DNA from: Rahnella sp. AA
GTDB taxonomy: Bacteria; Pseudomonadota; Gammaproteobacteria; Enterobacterales; Enterobacteriaceae
Assembly: GCF_002834385.1 (NCBI RefSeq)
Contig: NZ_PITQ01000001.1
Coordinates: 930,001-994,000, forward strand
Length of the DNA: 64,000 nucleotides
Direction: 5' to 3'
In this document: positions 29,504 through 39,434 of the stretch, one piece after another
How the letters are laid out: the number at the start of each line of letters is the position of its first letter
Numbering within the stretch: position 1 is the stretch's first letter
Position numbers and translations under genes: made by a program
The notes under the pieces: model-generated
Databases searched by the model: none
Told to the model about the DNA's origin: nothing
Seen by the model: only the letters and a program-made list of their open reading frames with translations

Positions 29504-30655
29504 ATGAATGATTTGGGGCGTATCAGGCCTTTGGCAGCTTTTTGTCTGTTATCCGGGAGTTTGTTATTTGCGGGGTGCGATAACGGTAAAAATGCAGCCT
29601 CCGCTCAGCCAGCATTACCGGACGTCAGTGTTGTAAAACTGAGCACCGCGCCGCTGAGTATGACGTCTGAATTGCCGGGCAGAACTTCGGCGCTGCGCGT
29701 TGCTGACGTGCGTCCGCAGGTCTCCGGCATCGTGCAAAAGCGTTTGTTTACCGAAGGCAGTGATATCGCCGCCGGGCAGGCGCTGTATCAGATTGAACCG
29801 GCACCTTATCAGGCTGTTCTTGACAATGCTCTCGGTAGCCTGGCCGAGGCCGAGGCCAGCGCCCGCATTGCCGTCACCACCGTGAACCGCTACCGCACAC
29901 TCACCGGAACACATTATATCAGTCAGCAGGATTACGATCAGGCGCAAGCCACGGCGCAGCAGGCCCGGGCGGTTGTGGTCGCAGCTCAGGCCGCCGTGAA
30001 ATCCGCGCGTATCAATCTGGAATACACCACCGTGAGATCGCCGATTTCCGGCCGCATTGGCCGATCTTCGGTGACGGAAGGCGCGCTGGTTCAGAACGCG
30101 CAAACCGCTGCACTGGCAACGGTTCAGCAACTCGACACGTTGTATGTCGATGTCACACAGTCGGGTGATGAGTTTCTGCGTCTGCGTCAGGCGATGTCCC
30201 GCGGTGAGATTAAGCAGGTCAATGGCAAAGCTGAAGTCACGGTCGTGCTTTCTGACGGCGACACTTATACACCGAAAGGTACGCTGGAATTTTCCGATGT
30301 GACCGTGGATGAAACCACCGGCTCAATCACTTTGCGCGCTGTAGTGCCCAATCCTCAGCACCGTTTATTACCGGGAATGTTTGTGCGGGCACGGCTGGAA
30401 GAAGGAGTGGAACCCTCTGCATTGTTAGTGCCACAGGTCGCGGTAACCCGCAATCCGCGTGGTGATGCAATCGCCTGGGTGGTGGGTACGGATAATAAAG
30501 TGACGCTGAAAAATATCACCACCGGTAAAGCCTACGGCGATCAGTGGCAGGTGACGTCCGGCCTGGAAGCAGGCGATCGCGTGGTGGTCTCAGGCGTACA
30601 AAAAATTAAACCGGGTGAAGCCGTTGCGCCGCACGAGCAGCCGGTAAAGTCTTAA
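29504..30655 (+). CDS. RND efflux periplasmic adaptor, AcrA-like lipoprotein
   Basis: The 383-residue protein starts at ATG 29504. It has a lipoprotein signal with lipobox LFAGC, the lipidated cysteine at residue 25. The order of domains is membrane-proximal, lipoyl (VRPQVSGIVQKRLFTEGSDIAAGQALY), alpha hairpin (about residues 100-170), lipoyl return (INLEYTTVRSPISGRIGRSSVTEGALV), then beta-barrel. It bridges the permease and a TolC-type outer channel in drug export. The permease gene starts 18 bp later. No outer-membrane factor gene is nearby, so genomic TolC is probably used. Confidence 0.92.
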   Translation: MNDLGRIRPLAAFCLLSGSLLFAGCDNGKNAASAQPALPDVSVVKLSTAPLSMTSELPGRTSALRVADVRPQVSGIVQKRLFTEGSDIAAGQALYQIEPAPYQAVLDNALGSLAEAEASARIAVTTVNRYRTLTGTHYISQQDYDQAQATAQQARAVVVAAQAAVKSARINLEYTTVRSPISGRIGRSSVTEGALVQNAQTAALATVQQLDTLYVDVTQSGDEFLRLRQAMSRGEIKQVNGKAEVTVVLSDGDTYTPKGTLEFSDVTVDETTGSITLRAVVPNPQHRLLPGMFVRARLEEGVEPSALLVPQVAVTRNPRGDAIAWVVGTDNKVTLKNITTGKAYGDQWQVTSGLEAGDRVVVSGVQKIKPGEAVAPHEQPVKS

Positions 30656-30673
30656 TCAGGGAACGCGCAAATC

Positions 30674-33600
30674 ATGTCTAAATTCTTTATCGACAGGCCT
30701 ATTTTTGCCTGGGTGATTGCCATAATCGTGATGCTGGCCGGGGCAATTTCGATTCTCAATTTGCCGGTTGAACAGTACCCGAGCGTTGCGCCTCCGGCGA
30801 TCCAAATCCGTGCACAGTATCCGGGTGCGGATGCCACAACCTTGCAAAACTCGGTGACCCAGGTCATTGAGCAAAATATGAATGGCCTCGACGGGTTGAT
30901 GTATATGTCATCGACCAGTGATTCGTCGGGCACCTTGCAGTTGACACTGTCGTTTAAAACCGGAACCGACGCGGATATTGCTCAGGTTCAGGTGCAAAAC
31001 AAATTGCAGCTGGCAACGCCGTTATTGCCGTCGGAAGTGCAGCAACAGGGGATTACCGTCAGGAAGTCATCCAGCACATTCATGATGGTTGTTGGTTTTG
31101 TGAACAGTAACGGCACCATGACGCAGCAGGATATTTCAGACTACGTCGGATCGAATATTAAAGATCCGATCAGCCGCATTGATGGTGTCGGCGATACGCA
31201 GATCTTTGGTTCGCAGTACGCCATGCGCATCTGGCTGGATCCGAACAAACTGAATAACTATCAGATGACGCCGGTGGATGTGATCAGTGAGCTGAACACC
31301 CAAAACGCGCAGGTCGCTGCCGGGCAAATCGGGGGCGCGCCACCGGTGCCGGGGCAGCAACTCAATGCTTCATTGATCGCGCAAACCCGCCTGATTTCAC
31401 CCGAGGAGTTTGGCGACATTCTGCTGAAAGTGAATGCCGATGGCTCGCAGGTACGCCTGCGCGACGTCGCCCGTATTGAACGCGGGGGGGAAGATTATCA
31501 GTTCGTGGTGAAAATCAATGGACAACCGGCATCCGCGCTGGGCATCCAGCTGGCCACCGGGGCGAACGCACTGGATACGGCGGCGGCGGTACGCACTCAG
31601 CTGGAACAGCTCAAACCGTTCTTCCCGGAGGGTTTGCAGGTGGTGTATCCGTATGACACCACGCCGTTTATCAAAATCTCGATTAACGAGGTGGTGAAAA
31701 CGCTGTTCGAAGCGATCGTTCTGGTGTTCCTGGTGATGTTCCTGTTCCTGCAAAACTTCAGGGCGACGCTGATCCCGACGATTGCCGTCCCCGTCGTATT
31801 GCTGGGCACATTCGGGATCCTGGCCGCCTGCGGTTTCACCATCAATACACTGACAATGTTCGGGATGGTGCTGGCAATCGGGCTGCTGGTGGATGATGCC
31901 ATTGTGGTGGTGGAAAACGTCGAACGTGTAATGGCAGAAGAGGGGCTTTCTCCGAAAGCCGCGACGCGAAAATCGATGGCGCAAATCCAGGGGGCGCTGG
32001 TTGGCATTGCGCTGGTGCTGTCAGCGGTCTTTGTCCCGATGGCATTTTTCGGCGGCACAACCGGCGTCATCTACCGTCAGTTCTCGATAACGATCGTTTC
32101 GGCAATGGCATTGTCGGTTCTGGTGGCGTTAATCCTGACGCCGGCGTTGTGCGTAACCTTACTCAGGCCCGTCGCAAAAGGTAGCCACGGAAAAACCCGC
32201 GGTTTCTTTGGCTGGTTCAACCGTAAGTTCGATCAGAGCACACAGCATTACACCTCATCGGTTGGGCGGATTTTACAAAGCACCGGCAGGTACATTGTCA
32301 TTTACCTGCTGATCGTGGCGGGCATGGTGGCCATGTTTATGCATCTGCCGACGTCCTTCCTGCCTGAGGAAGATCAGGGGGTGCTGGCAACGCAGGCGAT
32401 TTTACCGGCTGGTGCGACGCAGGAGCGGACGCAGAAAGTGCTCGACACCATTACGGCGCACTACATGGATGACGAAAAAAGCAATGTGGCGAACGTGCTG
32501 ACCGTCAATGGCTTTGGTTTTGCCGGACGCGGGCAGAACGTCGGGATTGCCTTTATCGGCCTGAAGGACTGGAGCGAACGTGCGGGGAATGCCAACAAAG
32601 TGACGGCGATTGTTCAGCGCGCCAATGCGGCATTTTCGAAAATTATTGATGGCACCGTAGTGGCCTTTAACCTGCCGCCGATTATCGCGCTGGGTAATGC
32701 CACCGGTTTTGACTTTGAGCTGATCGACCGTGGCAATCTGGGGCATCAGAAACTGCTTGAAGCACGAAATCAGCTGCTGGCGCTGGCTGCACAACATCCT
32801 GATGTGCTGATGGCCGTACGCCCGAATGGCATGGAAGATACGCCGCAGTACAAAGTGACGATTGATCAGGAAAAAGCCAAAGCGCTGGGGCTATCGCTGT
32901 CGGATATCAACACAACTTTATCGGCAGCCTGGGGCGGCAGTTATGTGAACGACTTTATCGATAATGGCCGGGTGAAGAAAGTTTACGTGATGAGTGATGC
33001 GCCATACCGCATGATGCCTGACGATCTCAACAACTGGTTTGTGCGTGCCACCAACGGGAAAATGGTGCCTTTTGCCAGTTTCTCGACCGCAAAATGGGTT
33101 TACGGATCGCCACGTCTGGAGCGTTACAACGGTCTGTCCTCACTGGAAATTCTCGGCCAGCCGGCACCGGGGAAAAGTTCGGGTGAAGCAATGGCGCTGA
33201 TGGAACAACTGGCGGCGCAGTTACCGGCGGGTATCGGTCACGACTGGACGGGCATGTCCTATCAGGAACGGATGAGCGGAGAGCAGGCACCGGCACTGTA
33301 TGCTATTTCATTGGTGGTCGTGTTCCTGTGTCTGGCGGCATTGTATGAAAGCTGGTCGATTCCGTTCTCTGTGATGCTGGTGGTGCCGCTGGGGGTTGTG
33401 GGGGCATTGCTGGCGACCAGCCTGCGTGGATTAAATAACGACGTTTACTTCGTGGTCGGGTTGCTGACGACCATCGGGCTGGCGGCGAAAAACGCCATTC
33501 TGATCGTTGAATTTGCCAACGACCTGATGCTTAAAGAAGGCAAACCACTGATTGAAGCGACGCTCGAGGCGGTACGCATGCGTTTACGCCCCATTCTGAT

Positions 33601-33799
33601 GACGTCGCTGGCATTCATCCTCGGGGTTCTGCCGCTGGCTATCAGCAATGGTGCAGGGTCGGGCGCACAGAATGCCGTGGGCACCGGCGTGATGGGCGGG
33701 ATGATTTCTGCCACGCTGCTGGCGATCTTCTTCGTGCCGGTGTTCTTCGTGGTAGTACGCCGTCGTTTTAGCCAGACCGGCATCAAAACAGAAGAGTGA
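30674..33799 (+). CDS. RND multidrug efflux permease, AcrB-like (HAE1)
   Basis: The 1041-residue inner-membrane proton antiporter has twelve membrane helices and two periplasmic porter/docking loops. [23 protein letters not shown] opens the protein. The proton-relay aspartates are in [18 protein letters not shown] near 405, and the partner lysine in [16 protein letters not shown] near 935. It is AcrB/AcrF-like and distinct from AcrD at 11.5-14.6 kb. Substrates are not predictable. It forms an operon with the adaptor upstream and probably answers to the RamA-like protein. Confidence 0.93.
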   Translation: MSKFFIDRPIFAWVIAIIVMLAGAISILNLPVEQYPSVAPPAIQIRAQYPGADATTLQNSVTQVIEQNMNGLDGLMYMSSTSDSSGTLQLTLSFKTGTDADIAQVQVQNKLQLATPLLPSEVQQQGITVRKSSSTFMMVVGFVNSNGTMTQQDISDYVGSNIKDPISRIDGVGDTQIFGSQYAMRIWLDPNKLNNYQMTPVDVISELNTQNAQVAAGQIGGAPPVPGQQLNASLIAQTRLISPEEFGDILLKVNADGSQVRLRDVARIERGGEDYQFVVKINGQPASALGIQLATGANALDTAAAVRTQLEQLKPFFPEGLQVVYPYDTTPFIKISINEVVKTLFEAIVLVFLVMFLFLQNFRATLIPTIAVPVVLLGTFGILAACGFTINTLTMFGMVLAIGLLVDDAIVVVENVERVMAEEGLSPKAATRKSMAQIQGALVGIALVLSAVFVPMAFFGGTTGVIYRQFSITIVSAMALSVLVALILTPALCVTLLRPVAKGSHGKTRGFFGWFNRKFDQSTQHYTSSVGRILQSTGRYIVIYLLIVAGMVAMFMHLPTSFLPEEDQGVLATQAILPAGATQERTQKVLDTITAHYMDDEKSNVANVLTVNGFGFAGRGQNVGIAFIGLKDWSERAGNANKVTAIVQRANAAFSKIIDGTVVAFNLPPIIALGNATGFDFELIDRGNLGHQKLLEARNQLLALAAQHPDVLMAVRPNGMEDTPQYKVTIDQEKAKALGLSLSDINTTLSAAWGGSYVNDFIDNGRVKKVYVMSDAPYRMMPDDLNNWFVRATNGKMVPFASFSTAKWVYGSPRLERYNGLSSLEILGQPAPGKSSGEAMALMEQLAAQLPAGIGHDWTGMSYQERMSGEQAPALYAISLVVVFLCLAALYESWSIPFSVMLVVPLGVVGALLATSLRGLNNDVYFVVGLLTTIGLAAKNAILIVEFANDLMLKEGKPLIEATLEAVRMRLRPILMTSLAFILGVLPLAISNGAGSGAQNAVGTGVMGGMISATLLAIFFVPVFFVVVRRRFSQTGIKTEE

Positions 33800-33811
33800 T
33801 AAACTTTTAAA

Positions 33812-33860
33812 CATCAAGGTATTGCGCCTTACCGGCTCGGTGGGGGAAGGCGCATTGATG
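33812..33860 (+). terminator. Hairpin after the efflux permease
   Basis: CATCAA and TGCGCCTT pair with AAGGCGCA and TTGATG, with a 5-base bulge. A second small hairpin (GAGCTA / TAGCTC) follows at 33860-33877. The T-run is weak, so termination is only probable. Confidence 0.5.
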
Positions 33861-33968
33861 AGCTAAACTCATAGCTCCTTTCATATTTTGCTACCTAGTC
33901 CTCATAACCGATTGACGGTAACGTTTATCCGAACGTTGAGACGGTCATTATTTCAGGAGGAAGTGAAG

Positions 33969-34757
33969 ATGAAAGGTTTAGCGGCAACGACGCTTTCACT
34001 GTCCATGATAATTTCCGGCGCTACGCTGGCTGCGACAACAGAGGCCAGAGGTGGTAACGAAGATTCATCCCGCGAGGAGAAGATAACCATGGTTTCACCT
34101 GCACTCGAAAATTACCAACGCAAAACCCTGGAAGGCGATTTATGGAAGCGCCAGGCTCTTTCGGCGCGTGACCGAAGTGTGATCACTGTCGCGGCAATTA
34201 TCGCCCGTAACCAGGTTGCGTTAATGCCCGCGCAGTTTGCTCTGGCACTCGATAACGGGGTCAAGCCTGGCGAACTGTCAGAAATTATTACGCATCTGGC
34301 ATTTTATTCCGGTTGGGGGAATGCGGCGGCGGCCATTGACGTGGCGCGCCCGCTGTTCCGGCAGCGCGGTATTACCGAAAAGGATTTGCCTGTGGCTCAT
34401 CCGGAGTTGCTGCCACTCAATGAAAAGGCGGAGCAACTGCGCGTCAATGCGGTTGAGCAGTCTGTCGGCAGTGCGCAGTTCCCGGGGCTGGTCGGCTACA
34501 CCACCGATGTTCTCTTCCACGATTTATGGCTGCGCCCGGCACTGGCACCACGCGATCGCAGTCTGGTTACGGTCAGTGCGCTGATTGCCGCAGGGCAGGT
34601 TGCCCAGGTGACTTTCCATCTTAATAAAGCGATGGATAACGGACTGACCGAAGCACAGGCTTCCGAAGTGGTGACGCATCTGGCGTTTTATGTGGGCTGG
34701 CCCAATGCAATGTCGGCTGTGCCTGTTGTCAAAGACGTGTTCGCTAAGCGTACCTAA
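33969..34757 (+). CDS. Exported tandem carboxymuconolactone-decarboxylase-like protein
   Basis: The 262-residue product starts at ATG 33969 after a strong AGGAGGAAGTG site. It has a Sec signal (MKGLAATTLSLSMIISGATLA). Two CMD domains follow, each with (P/A)RDRS(V/L)xTVxAxIA and THLAFYxGWxNA motifs, near residues 75/115 and 193/233. The cysteine pair that gives AhpD peroxidase activity is missing, so it is not an AhpD-type reductase. The family includes lactone decarboxylases and hydrolases. Export of this family is unusual. It is followed 18 bp later by an exported cupin. Confidence 0.85.
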   Translation: MKGLAATTLSLSMIISGATLAATTEARGGNEDSSREEKITMVSPALENYQRKTLEGDLWKRQALSARDRSVITVAAIIARNQVALMPAQFALALDNGVKPGELSEIITHLAFYSGWGNAAAAIDVARPLFRQRGITEKDLPVAHPELLPLNEKAEQLRVNAVEQSVGSAQFPGLVGYTTDVLFHDLWLRPALAPRDRSLVTVSALIAAGQVAQVTFHLNKAMDNGLTEAQASEVVTHLAFYVGWPNAMSAVPVVKDVFAKRT

Positions 34758-34775
34758 TCTTAACGGAGGTATGGC

Positions 34776-35258
34776 ATGAACTTCCTTGCTGCATCTGCCG
34801 TAATCCTTTCTATGTTAGCGCCGGCCGCATACGCCGGAGCGGAGAATGAAATGACTGATACATTAAAAATCACCAAAAGCGGTTCCGTTCCTTCACAAAA
34901 TGGCCCGGAAAATTACTTCACCGGCAAGGTTCGCATTGATTCACCTTTTAGCGGTACTGAACCCGCCCGTGTGGGAGGCGCGACGGTGACATTTGAACCC
35001 GGTGCCCGCACTGCATGGCATACACATCCGCTCGGTCAGACATTGATCATCACGCAGGGGCGTGGCTGGTTGCAGGAAGAAGGCGGGGAAATCCGCGAAA
35101 TGAATGTCGGCGATATCGTGTGGATCCCTGAAGGTGTAAAACACTGGCACGGGGCAACGCCTGACAATTCCATGACCCACATCGCGATTGCCGAATCCCT
35201 GAATGGCAGCCCGGTTCAGTGGATGGAAAAAGTCACAGACGCGCAATACAGCAAATAA
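34776..35258 (+). CDS. Exported cupin, similar to manganese-dependent hydroxynitrile lyases
   Basis: The 160-residue protein has a signal peptide (cleavage near AAYA, residue 20) and one cupin domain. Metal ligands are visible in [13 protein letters not shown] (two histidines and Q) near 82 and in [16 protein letters not shown] near 125. Blocks [19 protein letters not shown] and MTHIAI closely resemble the Granulicella tundricola cupin hydroxynitrile lyase and its relatives. The natural reaction is unknown. Coexport with a CMD-domain protein suggests they act on the same compound in the periplasm. Confidence 0.83.
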   Translation: MNFLAASAVILSMLAPAAYAGAENEMTDTLKITKSGSVPSQNGPENYFTGKVRIDSPFSGTEPARVGGATVTFEPGARTAWHTHPLGQTLIITQGRGWLQEEGGEIREMNVGDIVWIPEGVKHWHGATPDNSMTHIAIAESLNGSPVQWMEKVTDAQYSK

Positions 35259-35280
35259 GTCTTCCCGGCTGACTCTCTCA

Positions 35281-35305
35281 TCCTGCCCGGCCTTACCGGG
35301 CGGGA
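35281..35305 (+). terminator. Hairpin between the cupin and alcohol dehydrogenase genes
   Basis: A 9-bp stem (CCTGCCCGG / CCGGGCGGG, one G-U) with a 5-base loop lies 25 bp after the cupin stop. Its following T-run is weak (ATTTCT), so it may only attenuate. Confidence 0.5.
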
Positions 35306-35338
35306 TTTCTGACTTGATACCTATGCAGGAATAAAGAA

Positions 35339-36394
35339 ATGACTCTTAAAGTTCTCGGTTACGCTGCACAGTCAGCAAAAGTTCCTTTAGCGCCTTTTGT
35401 GTTCGAGCAGCGTGATCCCCGCGACGATGACGTGGTGATTGACGTGCTGTATTGCGGTGTTTGCCATTCCGATTTGCATCAGGCACGAAATGACTGGGGG
35501 TTCAGTACCTATCCTCTGGTTCCCGGCCATGAAGTGGTCGGCCGCGTGGCAAAAGTCGGTAAAAATGTCACGAAATTCAAGGTCGGTGATTATGCCGGGA
35601 TTGGCTGTATGGTTGATTCCTGCCGGGAATGCAATCCGTGCAAAAAGGGCCTTGAGCAGTATTGCGAAGAAGGCAATGTGCAGACTTATAACAGCGCTGA
35701 CCGCCACGACCATATGCCAACCTACGGCGGTTATTCAAAGTCGATCATTGCGACGGAAGATTTCGTTCTGAAAATGCCGGAAGGGCTGGATCTGAAAGCG
35801 GCTGCGCCGTTGCTGTGTGCCGGTATCACGACCTGGTCACCACTGCGTCACTGGAATGTCACGAAAGGCAGCAAAGTGGCCGTCGTCGGTCTGGGCGGTC
35901 TGGGTCATATGGCCTTGAAACTGGCAAATGCGCTGGGTGCGGAAGTCACATTGTTTACCCGTTCAGCCAGTAAAGCCGAAGATGGCCGCCGCCTGGGCGC
36001 GCATCATATTGTGGTGTCTACCGATGAAGCGCAGATGTCTGCGATTAAAGGCGAGTTTGATCTGATTATTGATACCGTCCCTTATGTTCACGACATCAAT
36101 CCCTACATGCCGACGCTGAATGTGGATGGTACGCTGGTGTTTGTCGGCTACCTGGGCGATATCAATCCGATGCTCAATACCATCACAATGATCCTGGGGC
36201 GCCGTTCTGTCGCCGGTTCGTGCATTGGCGGTATTGCGGAAACTCAGGAAATGCTCGATTTCTGCGCCAGACACGGCATTGGTTCTGATATCGAAATGAT
36301 CAACATGCAGGACATCAATGACGCATATGAACGTATGCTGAAAAGTGATGTGAAATACCGCTTCGTCATCGATATGGCGACGCTGACGGCATAA
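35339..36394 (+). CDS. Zinc-dependent NADP alcohol/aldehyde dehydrogenase, YahK-like
   Basis: The 351-residue medium-chain dehydrogenase has catalytic zinc ligands in CGVCHSD (Cys near 40) and GHEVVG (His/Glu near 62). Structural zinc cysteines are in CRECNPCKKGLEQYC, near 95-109. The Rossmann motif is VVGLGGLGHMAL near 185, and FTRSASK fits NADP preference. E. coli YahK reduces a broad range of aldehydes. It may act on an aldehyde made by the CMD/cupin pair upstream, or be independent. Confidence 0.9.
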   Translation: MTLKVLGYAAQSAKVPLAPFVFEQRDPRDDDVVIDVLYCGVCHSDLHQARNDWGFSTYPLVPGHEVVGRVAKVGKNVTKFKVGDYAGIGCMVDSCRECNPCKKGLEQYCEEGNVQTYNSADRHDHMPTYGGYSKSIIATEDFVLKMPEGLDLKAAAPLLCAGITTWSPLRHWNVTKGSKVAVVGLGGLGHMALKLANALGAEVTLFTRSASKAEDGRRLGAHHIVVSTDEAQMSAIKGEFDLIIDTVPYVHDINPYMPTLNVDGTLVFVGYLGDINPMLNTITMILGRRSVAGSCIGGIAETQEMLDFCARHGIGSDIEMINMQDINDAYERMLKSDVKYRFVIDMATLTA

Positions 36395-36414
36395 TCTTTA
36401 GAATTAACGGTGAG

Positions 36415-36447
36415 AAACGGCTGCCCGGAGGCGGCCGTTTTTGTTTT
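36415..36447 (+). terminator. Terminator after the alcohol dehydrogenase gene
   Basis: The stem AACGGCTGCC / GGCGGCCGTT has a small mismatch and is followed by TTTTTGTTTTT. It reaches the stop codon of the convergent rpiR-type gene. Confidence 0.78.
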
Positions 36448-37364
36448 TATCCCCGCGGACTTTTTCTCGGTTTTGTCATTGAATTGCTCAACTCGTAAAG
36501 CCGGTTCATGGTTTGCAACGGGACTTTAGGCGATGAGGCGGCCAGTGCCAGCACCAGAATTTCCAGGCAGATCATCGGCGTGCCGTGAACCGGGATCTTT
36601 TCTGCATCAGCGCTGCGCGGGATGAAGACCACACAGTCTGCCTCTTTAATAAATACCGAATCATTGGTGCCGGTCAGCAGAATCGTTGAAATCCCCAGTC
36701 TTTTAGCTTCGGCCAGCGTCGTTAAACCTTCCCGGTGAGCACTGCGCTGCGCCATCATTATCAGGACATCGCCGGGACGCATGTTAATCAACTGCTCGCT
36801 GAGCGATGCGCCGGTACGGTTTAACACGTAAGCCGGCGTGCCGTTACGATTAAACAGGCGGGCCGTGTATTCCGCCAGCAGCGCCGACGCACCGATGCCG
36901 AAAATCGCCACCCGCTCTGCGGCCTGTAATAACCCGTTGGCATGTGAAAGGGCCAGCCGGTTTTTCTCTTCCGACAGCATCTGGCAGGTGTAGAGATACC
37001 CCTCAAGAACGAAATCAATGCTCGAATTGGTATCCGGCGTCAGTGAATTTACCGTGGTTGCCATTTTTGCCGATGACGTCAGCGTTTCCCCCAGGTAACT
37101 CGCCAGTACGTTTTTCAGGTCACGCAAACCGGAGAAACCCAGCGCCTGAATTGCCCGTACGACAGTGGCGTCAGAGCTTTGCGTATCTGCCGCAATTTCC
37201 AGCGCTGTTTTATCCAGCACGGCACCCCTGTGGGTATGGATATATTGTGCGACCGCAAACAGACGGGGGGAAAGCTGATCTTTACGCAGACGAAAACGCT
37301 CACCATAAAGATCCTGACGTGAACGGTTAGAAGAGTTTTTCGGGTTTTTCACAGTAGCGCCCAT
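36447..37364 (-). CDS. RpiR/MurR-family regulator (HTH + SIS)
   Basis: The 305-residue protein has an N-terminal HTH domain (LSPRLFAVAQYI ... SSDATVVRAIQALGF, about residues 30-78). A SIS domain (RVAIFGIGASALLAEYTARL near 152, then DVLIMMAQRSAHREG near 200) usually binds a phosphosugar. It is the last gene of a minus-strand group, 46 bp after the second PstS-like gene, which suggests one transcript. The effector is unknown; a sugar phosphate is usual in the family. The 12 residues before the HTH domain are rich in Asn and Ser. Confidence 0.87.
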   Translation of the reverse strand: MGATVKNPKNSSNRSRQDLYGERFRLRKDQLSPRLFAVAQYIHTHRGAVLDKTALEIAADTQSSDATVVRAIQALGFSGLRDLKNVLASYLGETLTSSAKMATTVNSLTPDTNSSIDFVLEGYLYTCQMLSEEKNRLALSHANGLLQAAERVAIFGIGASALLAEYTARLFNRNGTPAYVLNRTGASLSEQLINMRPGDVLIMMAQRSAHREGLTTLAEAKRLGISTILLTGTNDSVFIKEADCVVFIPRSADAEKIPVHGTPMICLEILVLALAASSPKVPLQTMNRLYELSNSMTKPRKSPRG

Positions 37365-37410
37365 GGGTTCTCAATGCTGTTTGTTTTAAACAGGGTACCG
37401 GCAAAGCGGG

Positions 37411-38331
37411 TTACAGGCCTGCCAGATGTTCACGCTGAATTTCAAGCATTGCCGGTTCCAGGGGAACATAACCTTCCGGGCTGTGAGTTTGAGCTGCCAC
37501 AATGGCCTGACCGGCGGCGGACAGCGTCAGTGCCACCCATTCTTTCACCTGCAGATCGAGTTTTTCTCCCGGCGGCAGATCGAAATACAGCGAAACATAA
37601 CTGGAGAGCGGATATTTTCCCTGTTCTACATGCGAAAGCTGCGGCGAGTAGAATGCAGGATCACCCTGCGCTGCCAGCGGTAAAATGCGGACATCCTGCG
37701 AAAATAACGCCGCATTACACCACCCCAGAGAAGCCATGCCGAACGGGTCTTGCGCCACTGCCTCAACGATTGCGCGACGATCGGCCAGGCCTTCGTAATG
37801 ACCCGGATAATGGTGGCCCGCCAGATGTGCCTGGCGAAACGCCGTGGCGTACTTGCCATTATCACGCAAGCCATAAAGGTGGATGCGCCGCGCCTTCCAT
37901 TTGCCTTCAAGGCCGAGCTGTTGCCAGCGGGTGATGTCTCCGGCCGGGGTGCCGGCAGAGAAAACAGATGCAAGCTGCGTCATCGTCATCCCAGCCAGCG
38001 GGTTATCGCGGTGGACATAAATTGCTGGCGGGCTTTTCGCATCGGGGCGCGGGCCATGTCCGGTATAACCGACGTGGATCGCCGTCGGCAGGTAGCCTTT
38101 CGCCTGCCTGAACGCGGCCAGTTCATGCGGCCAGGGGGCACGCGACATCGGTGCAAGCCAGCTGGCATCGGCGGCCAGTGCCATGATCGCGGTCGACGAG
38201 CCTTCCAGTGTGCAATCGAAAGAAATGTCCGGATGCCTGTCGCCAAAGAGTGCGCACCACGGAAGAACCAGAGAAGCCATTCCGTCGTTACCGACGATCG
38301 GCAGCGGTGAAGCAAAGGAGTTTGAATTCAT
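37411..38331 (-). CDS. PstS-like substrate-binding domain protein without signal peptide (B)
   Basis: The 306-residue protein resembles PstS-type periplasmic binding proteins: LPIVGNDGM near the N-terminus, IYVHRDNPLAG near 125, GTPAGDITRWQQLG near 150, and LSAAGQAIVAAQ near 280. No signal peptide or hydrophobic N-terminus exists, and the ATG overlaps the upstream gene's stop as ATGA, so no longer form is possible. It should be cytoplasmic, where a transport role is impossible in the usual sense. It could be a sensor domain. It is paralogous to the adjacent gene product. Confidence 0.72.
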   Translation of the reverse strand: MNSNSFASPLPIVGNDGMASLVLPWCALFGDRHPDISFDCTLEGSSTAIMALAADASWLAPMSRAPWPHELAAFRQAKGYLPTAIHVGYTGHGPRPDAKSPPAIYVHRDNPLAGMTMTQLASVFSAGTPAGDITRWQQLGLEGKWKARRIHLYGLRDNGKYATAFRQAHLAGHHYPGHYEGLADRRAIVEAVAQDPFGMASLGWCNAALFSQDVRILPLAAQGDPAFYSPQLSHVEQGKYPLSSYVSLYFDLPPGEKLDLQVKEWVALTLSAAGQAIVAAQTHSPEGYVPLEPAMLEIQREHLAGL

Positions 38332-39179
38332 GAATGTACCGATAATAAAGCACGTTGCTGGCTGAGTTCACCAGGGTGTAAAGGGGTAAATGCAGAAGTC
38401 GCGATAATCGCCTGCCCGGCATCGGACAAAAGGAAATCAGCAAATTTTTGCGACGCGCTGTCGGTGATGCCCGAAGCATCCAACGGCAGATAAAGATGCA
38501 AAAAACGGGTCAGCGGCGTGGCGGGCTCCGCCAGTTTTACTGCACGGAGTTTTGGGTTTTCAATGCCATATTCAGCAATTCCAATACCATTCGGTGTGTT
38601 TTCCAGCTTTTTTAACAAACTCTCTGAGTCTGTGGCATATTCCGTGCGTGCGCTAAGTTCGCGCCCGGCAAAGTGATGTTTTTGCATGTATGTCTGAAGT
38701 GTACTGTCTTCAGGAAGGCTGAGCGGGCAAAGGTTGCCGCTTTTCTGTGCCCCCGGCACCTGTTCCCACCCGGAAAAATCACCCTGCGGGTTACCCTGAG
38801 TGAAAATCTGCGACAACTGCACTGCGGAAATCTCGACCAGCGGATTGCTGTGATGAACGTACAGCGTGGGAGGATCCGGGCTGATGGCAACTTGCAGGGC
38901 AAAGGGACGAGTTCCGCGCTGCTTTTTATAGGGCACGGCCTCAGTCGGTGTGATTTCCCGCTCAATCAGCGCCATTGAAGAACGGTCATTAATCAGAAAA
39001 GAGAAAGCGGAAGCTTCATGACATCCCTGTGTTATCACCTGAACTGACGGATGAATTGGCGTAAATGCGGTAATGAGCTTTTCGAGATACGGGATCAGTA
39101 CAGGTTCCGCAGTAATGCGGATAACGGTCTGATTTGCATTATTACCCTGTATCGCGTGGGTATGACTGTCCGGGTTCAA
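38328..39179 (-). CDS. PstS-like substrate-binding domain protein without signal peptide (A)
   Basis: The 283-residue protein shares with its neighbour the pattern LYVHHSNPLxxxxxxQLxxxFxxGxPxGDFxxW near 106-140 and LSDAGQAII near 255, both features of PstS-like folds. It starts MNPDSHTHAIQGNNANQTV, which is hydrophilic. A strong Fur box ends only 20 bp upstream of the ATG, so an N-terminal extension is excluded. It is the first gene of a unit with the second binding protein and the RpiR regulator. A phosphate, sulphate or iron-chelate ligand cannot be inferred. Confidence 0.72.
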   Translation of the reverse strand: MNPDSHTHAIQGNNANQTVIRITAEPVLIPYLEKLITAFTPIHPSVQVITQGCHEASAFSFLINDRSSMALIEREITPTEAVPYKKQRGTRPFALQVAISPDPPTLYVHHSNPLVEISAVQLSQIFTQGNPQGDFSGWEQVPGAQKSGNLCPLSLPEDSTLQTYMQKHHFAGRELSARTEYATDSESLLKKLENTPNGIGIAEYGIENPKLRAVKLAEPATPLTRFLHLYLPLDASGITDSASQKFADFLLSDAGQAIIATSAFTPLHPGELSQQRALLSVHS

Positions 39180-39198
39180 TCTGTATGGCCTCTCTTCT

Positions 39199-39217
39199 GA
39201 TAAAGATTATCATTATC
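39199..39217. promoter_or_regulatory. Strong Fur box upstream of the PstS-like genes
   Basis: The 19-bp sequence GATAAAGATTATCATTATC matches 17 of 19 positions of the classical Fur consensus GATAATGATAATCATTATC. It lies 20 bp before the start codon of the minus-strand gene, overlapping the likely promoter. It implies repression by iron-loaded Fur. Confidence 0.85.
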
Positions 39218-39434
39218 CTTTAAAATCATGATGAAGTACGTAACTGTAGTAGTCAACGTTACAAGGCGTGTTGCCACCTGACCGGAATTAAATGAAGTGA
39301 ATTTTGTTTTGCCACCTGTTTTTTATTCTTTATATTTCAATGTCATGAAAAATAAACAGGGTGCCAGTTTTTCGTTTTAACCGGCTGTTTTCGCCGCAAT
39401 AAGGTCTGTCATTTACTACTACATTCCCTTGTGT

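Noticed and set aside
29073..33799. Considered as rarA-oqxAB
   Set aside because: The permease follows AcrB, not OqxB, through its whole length.
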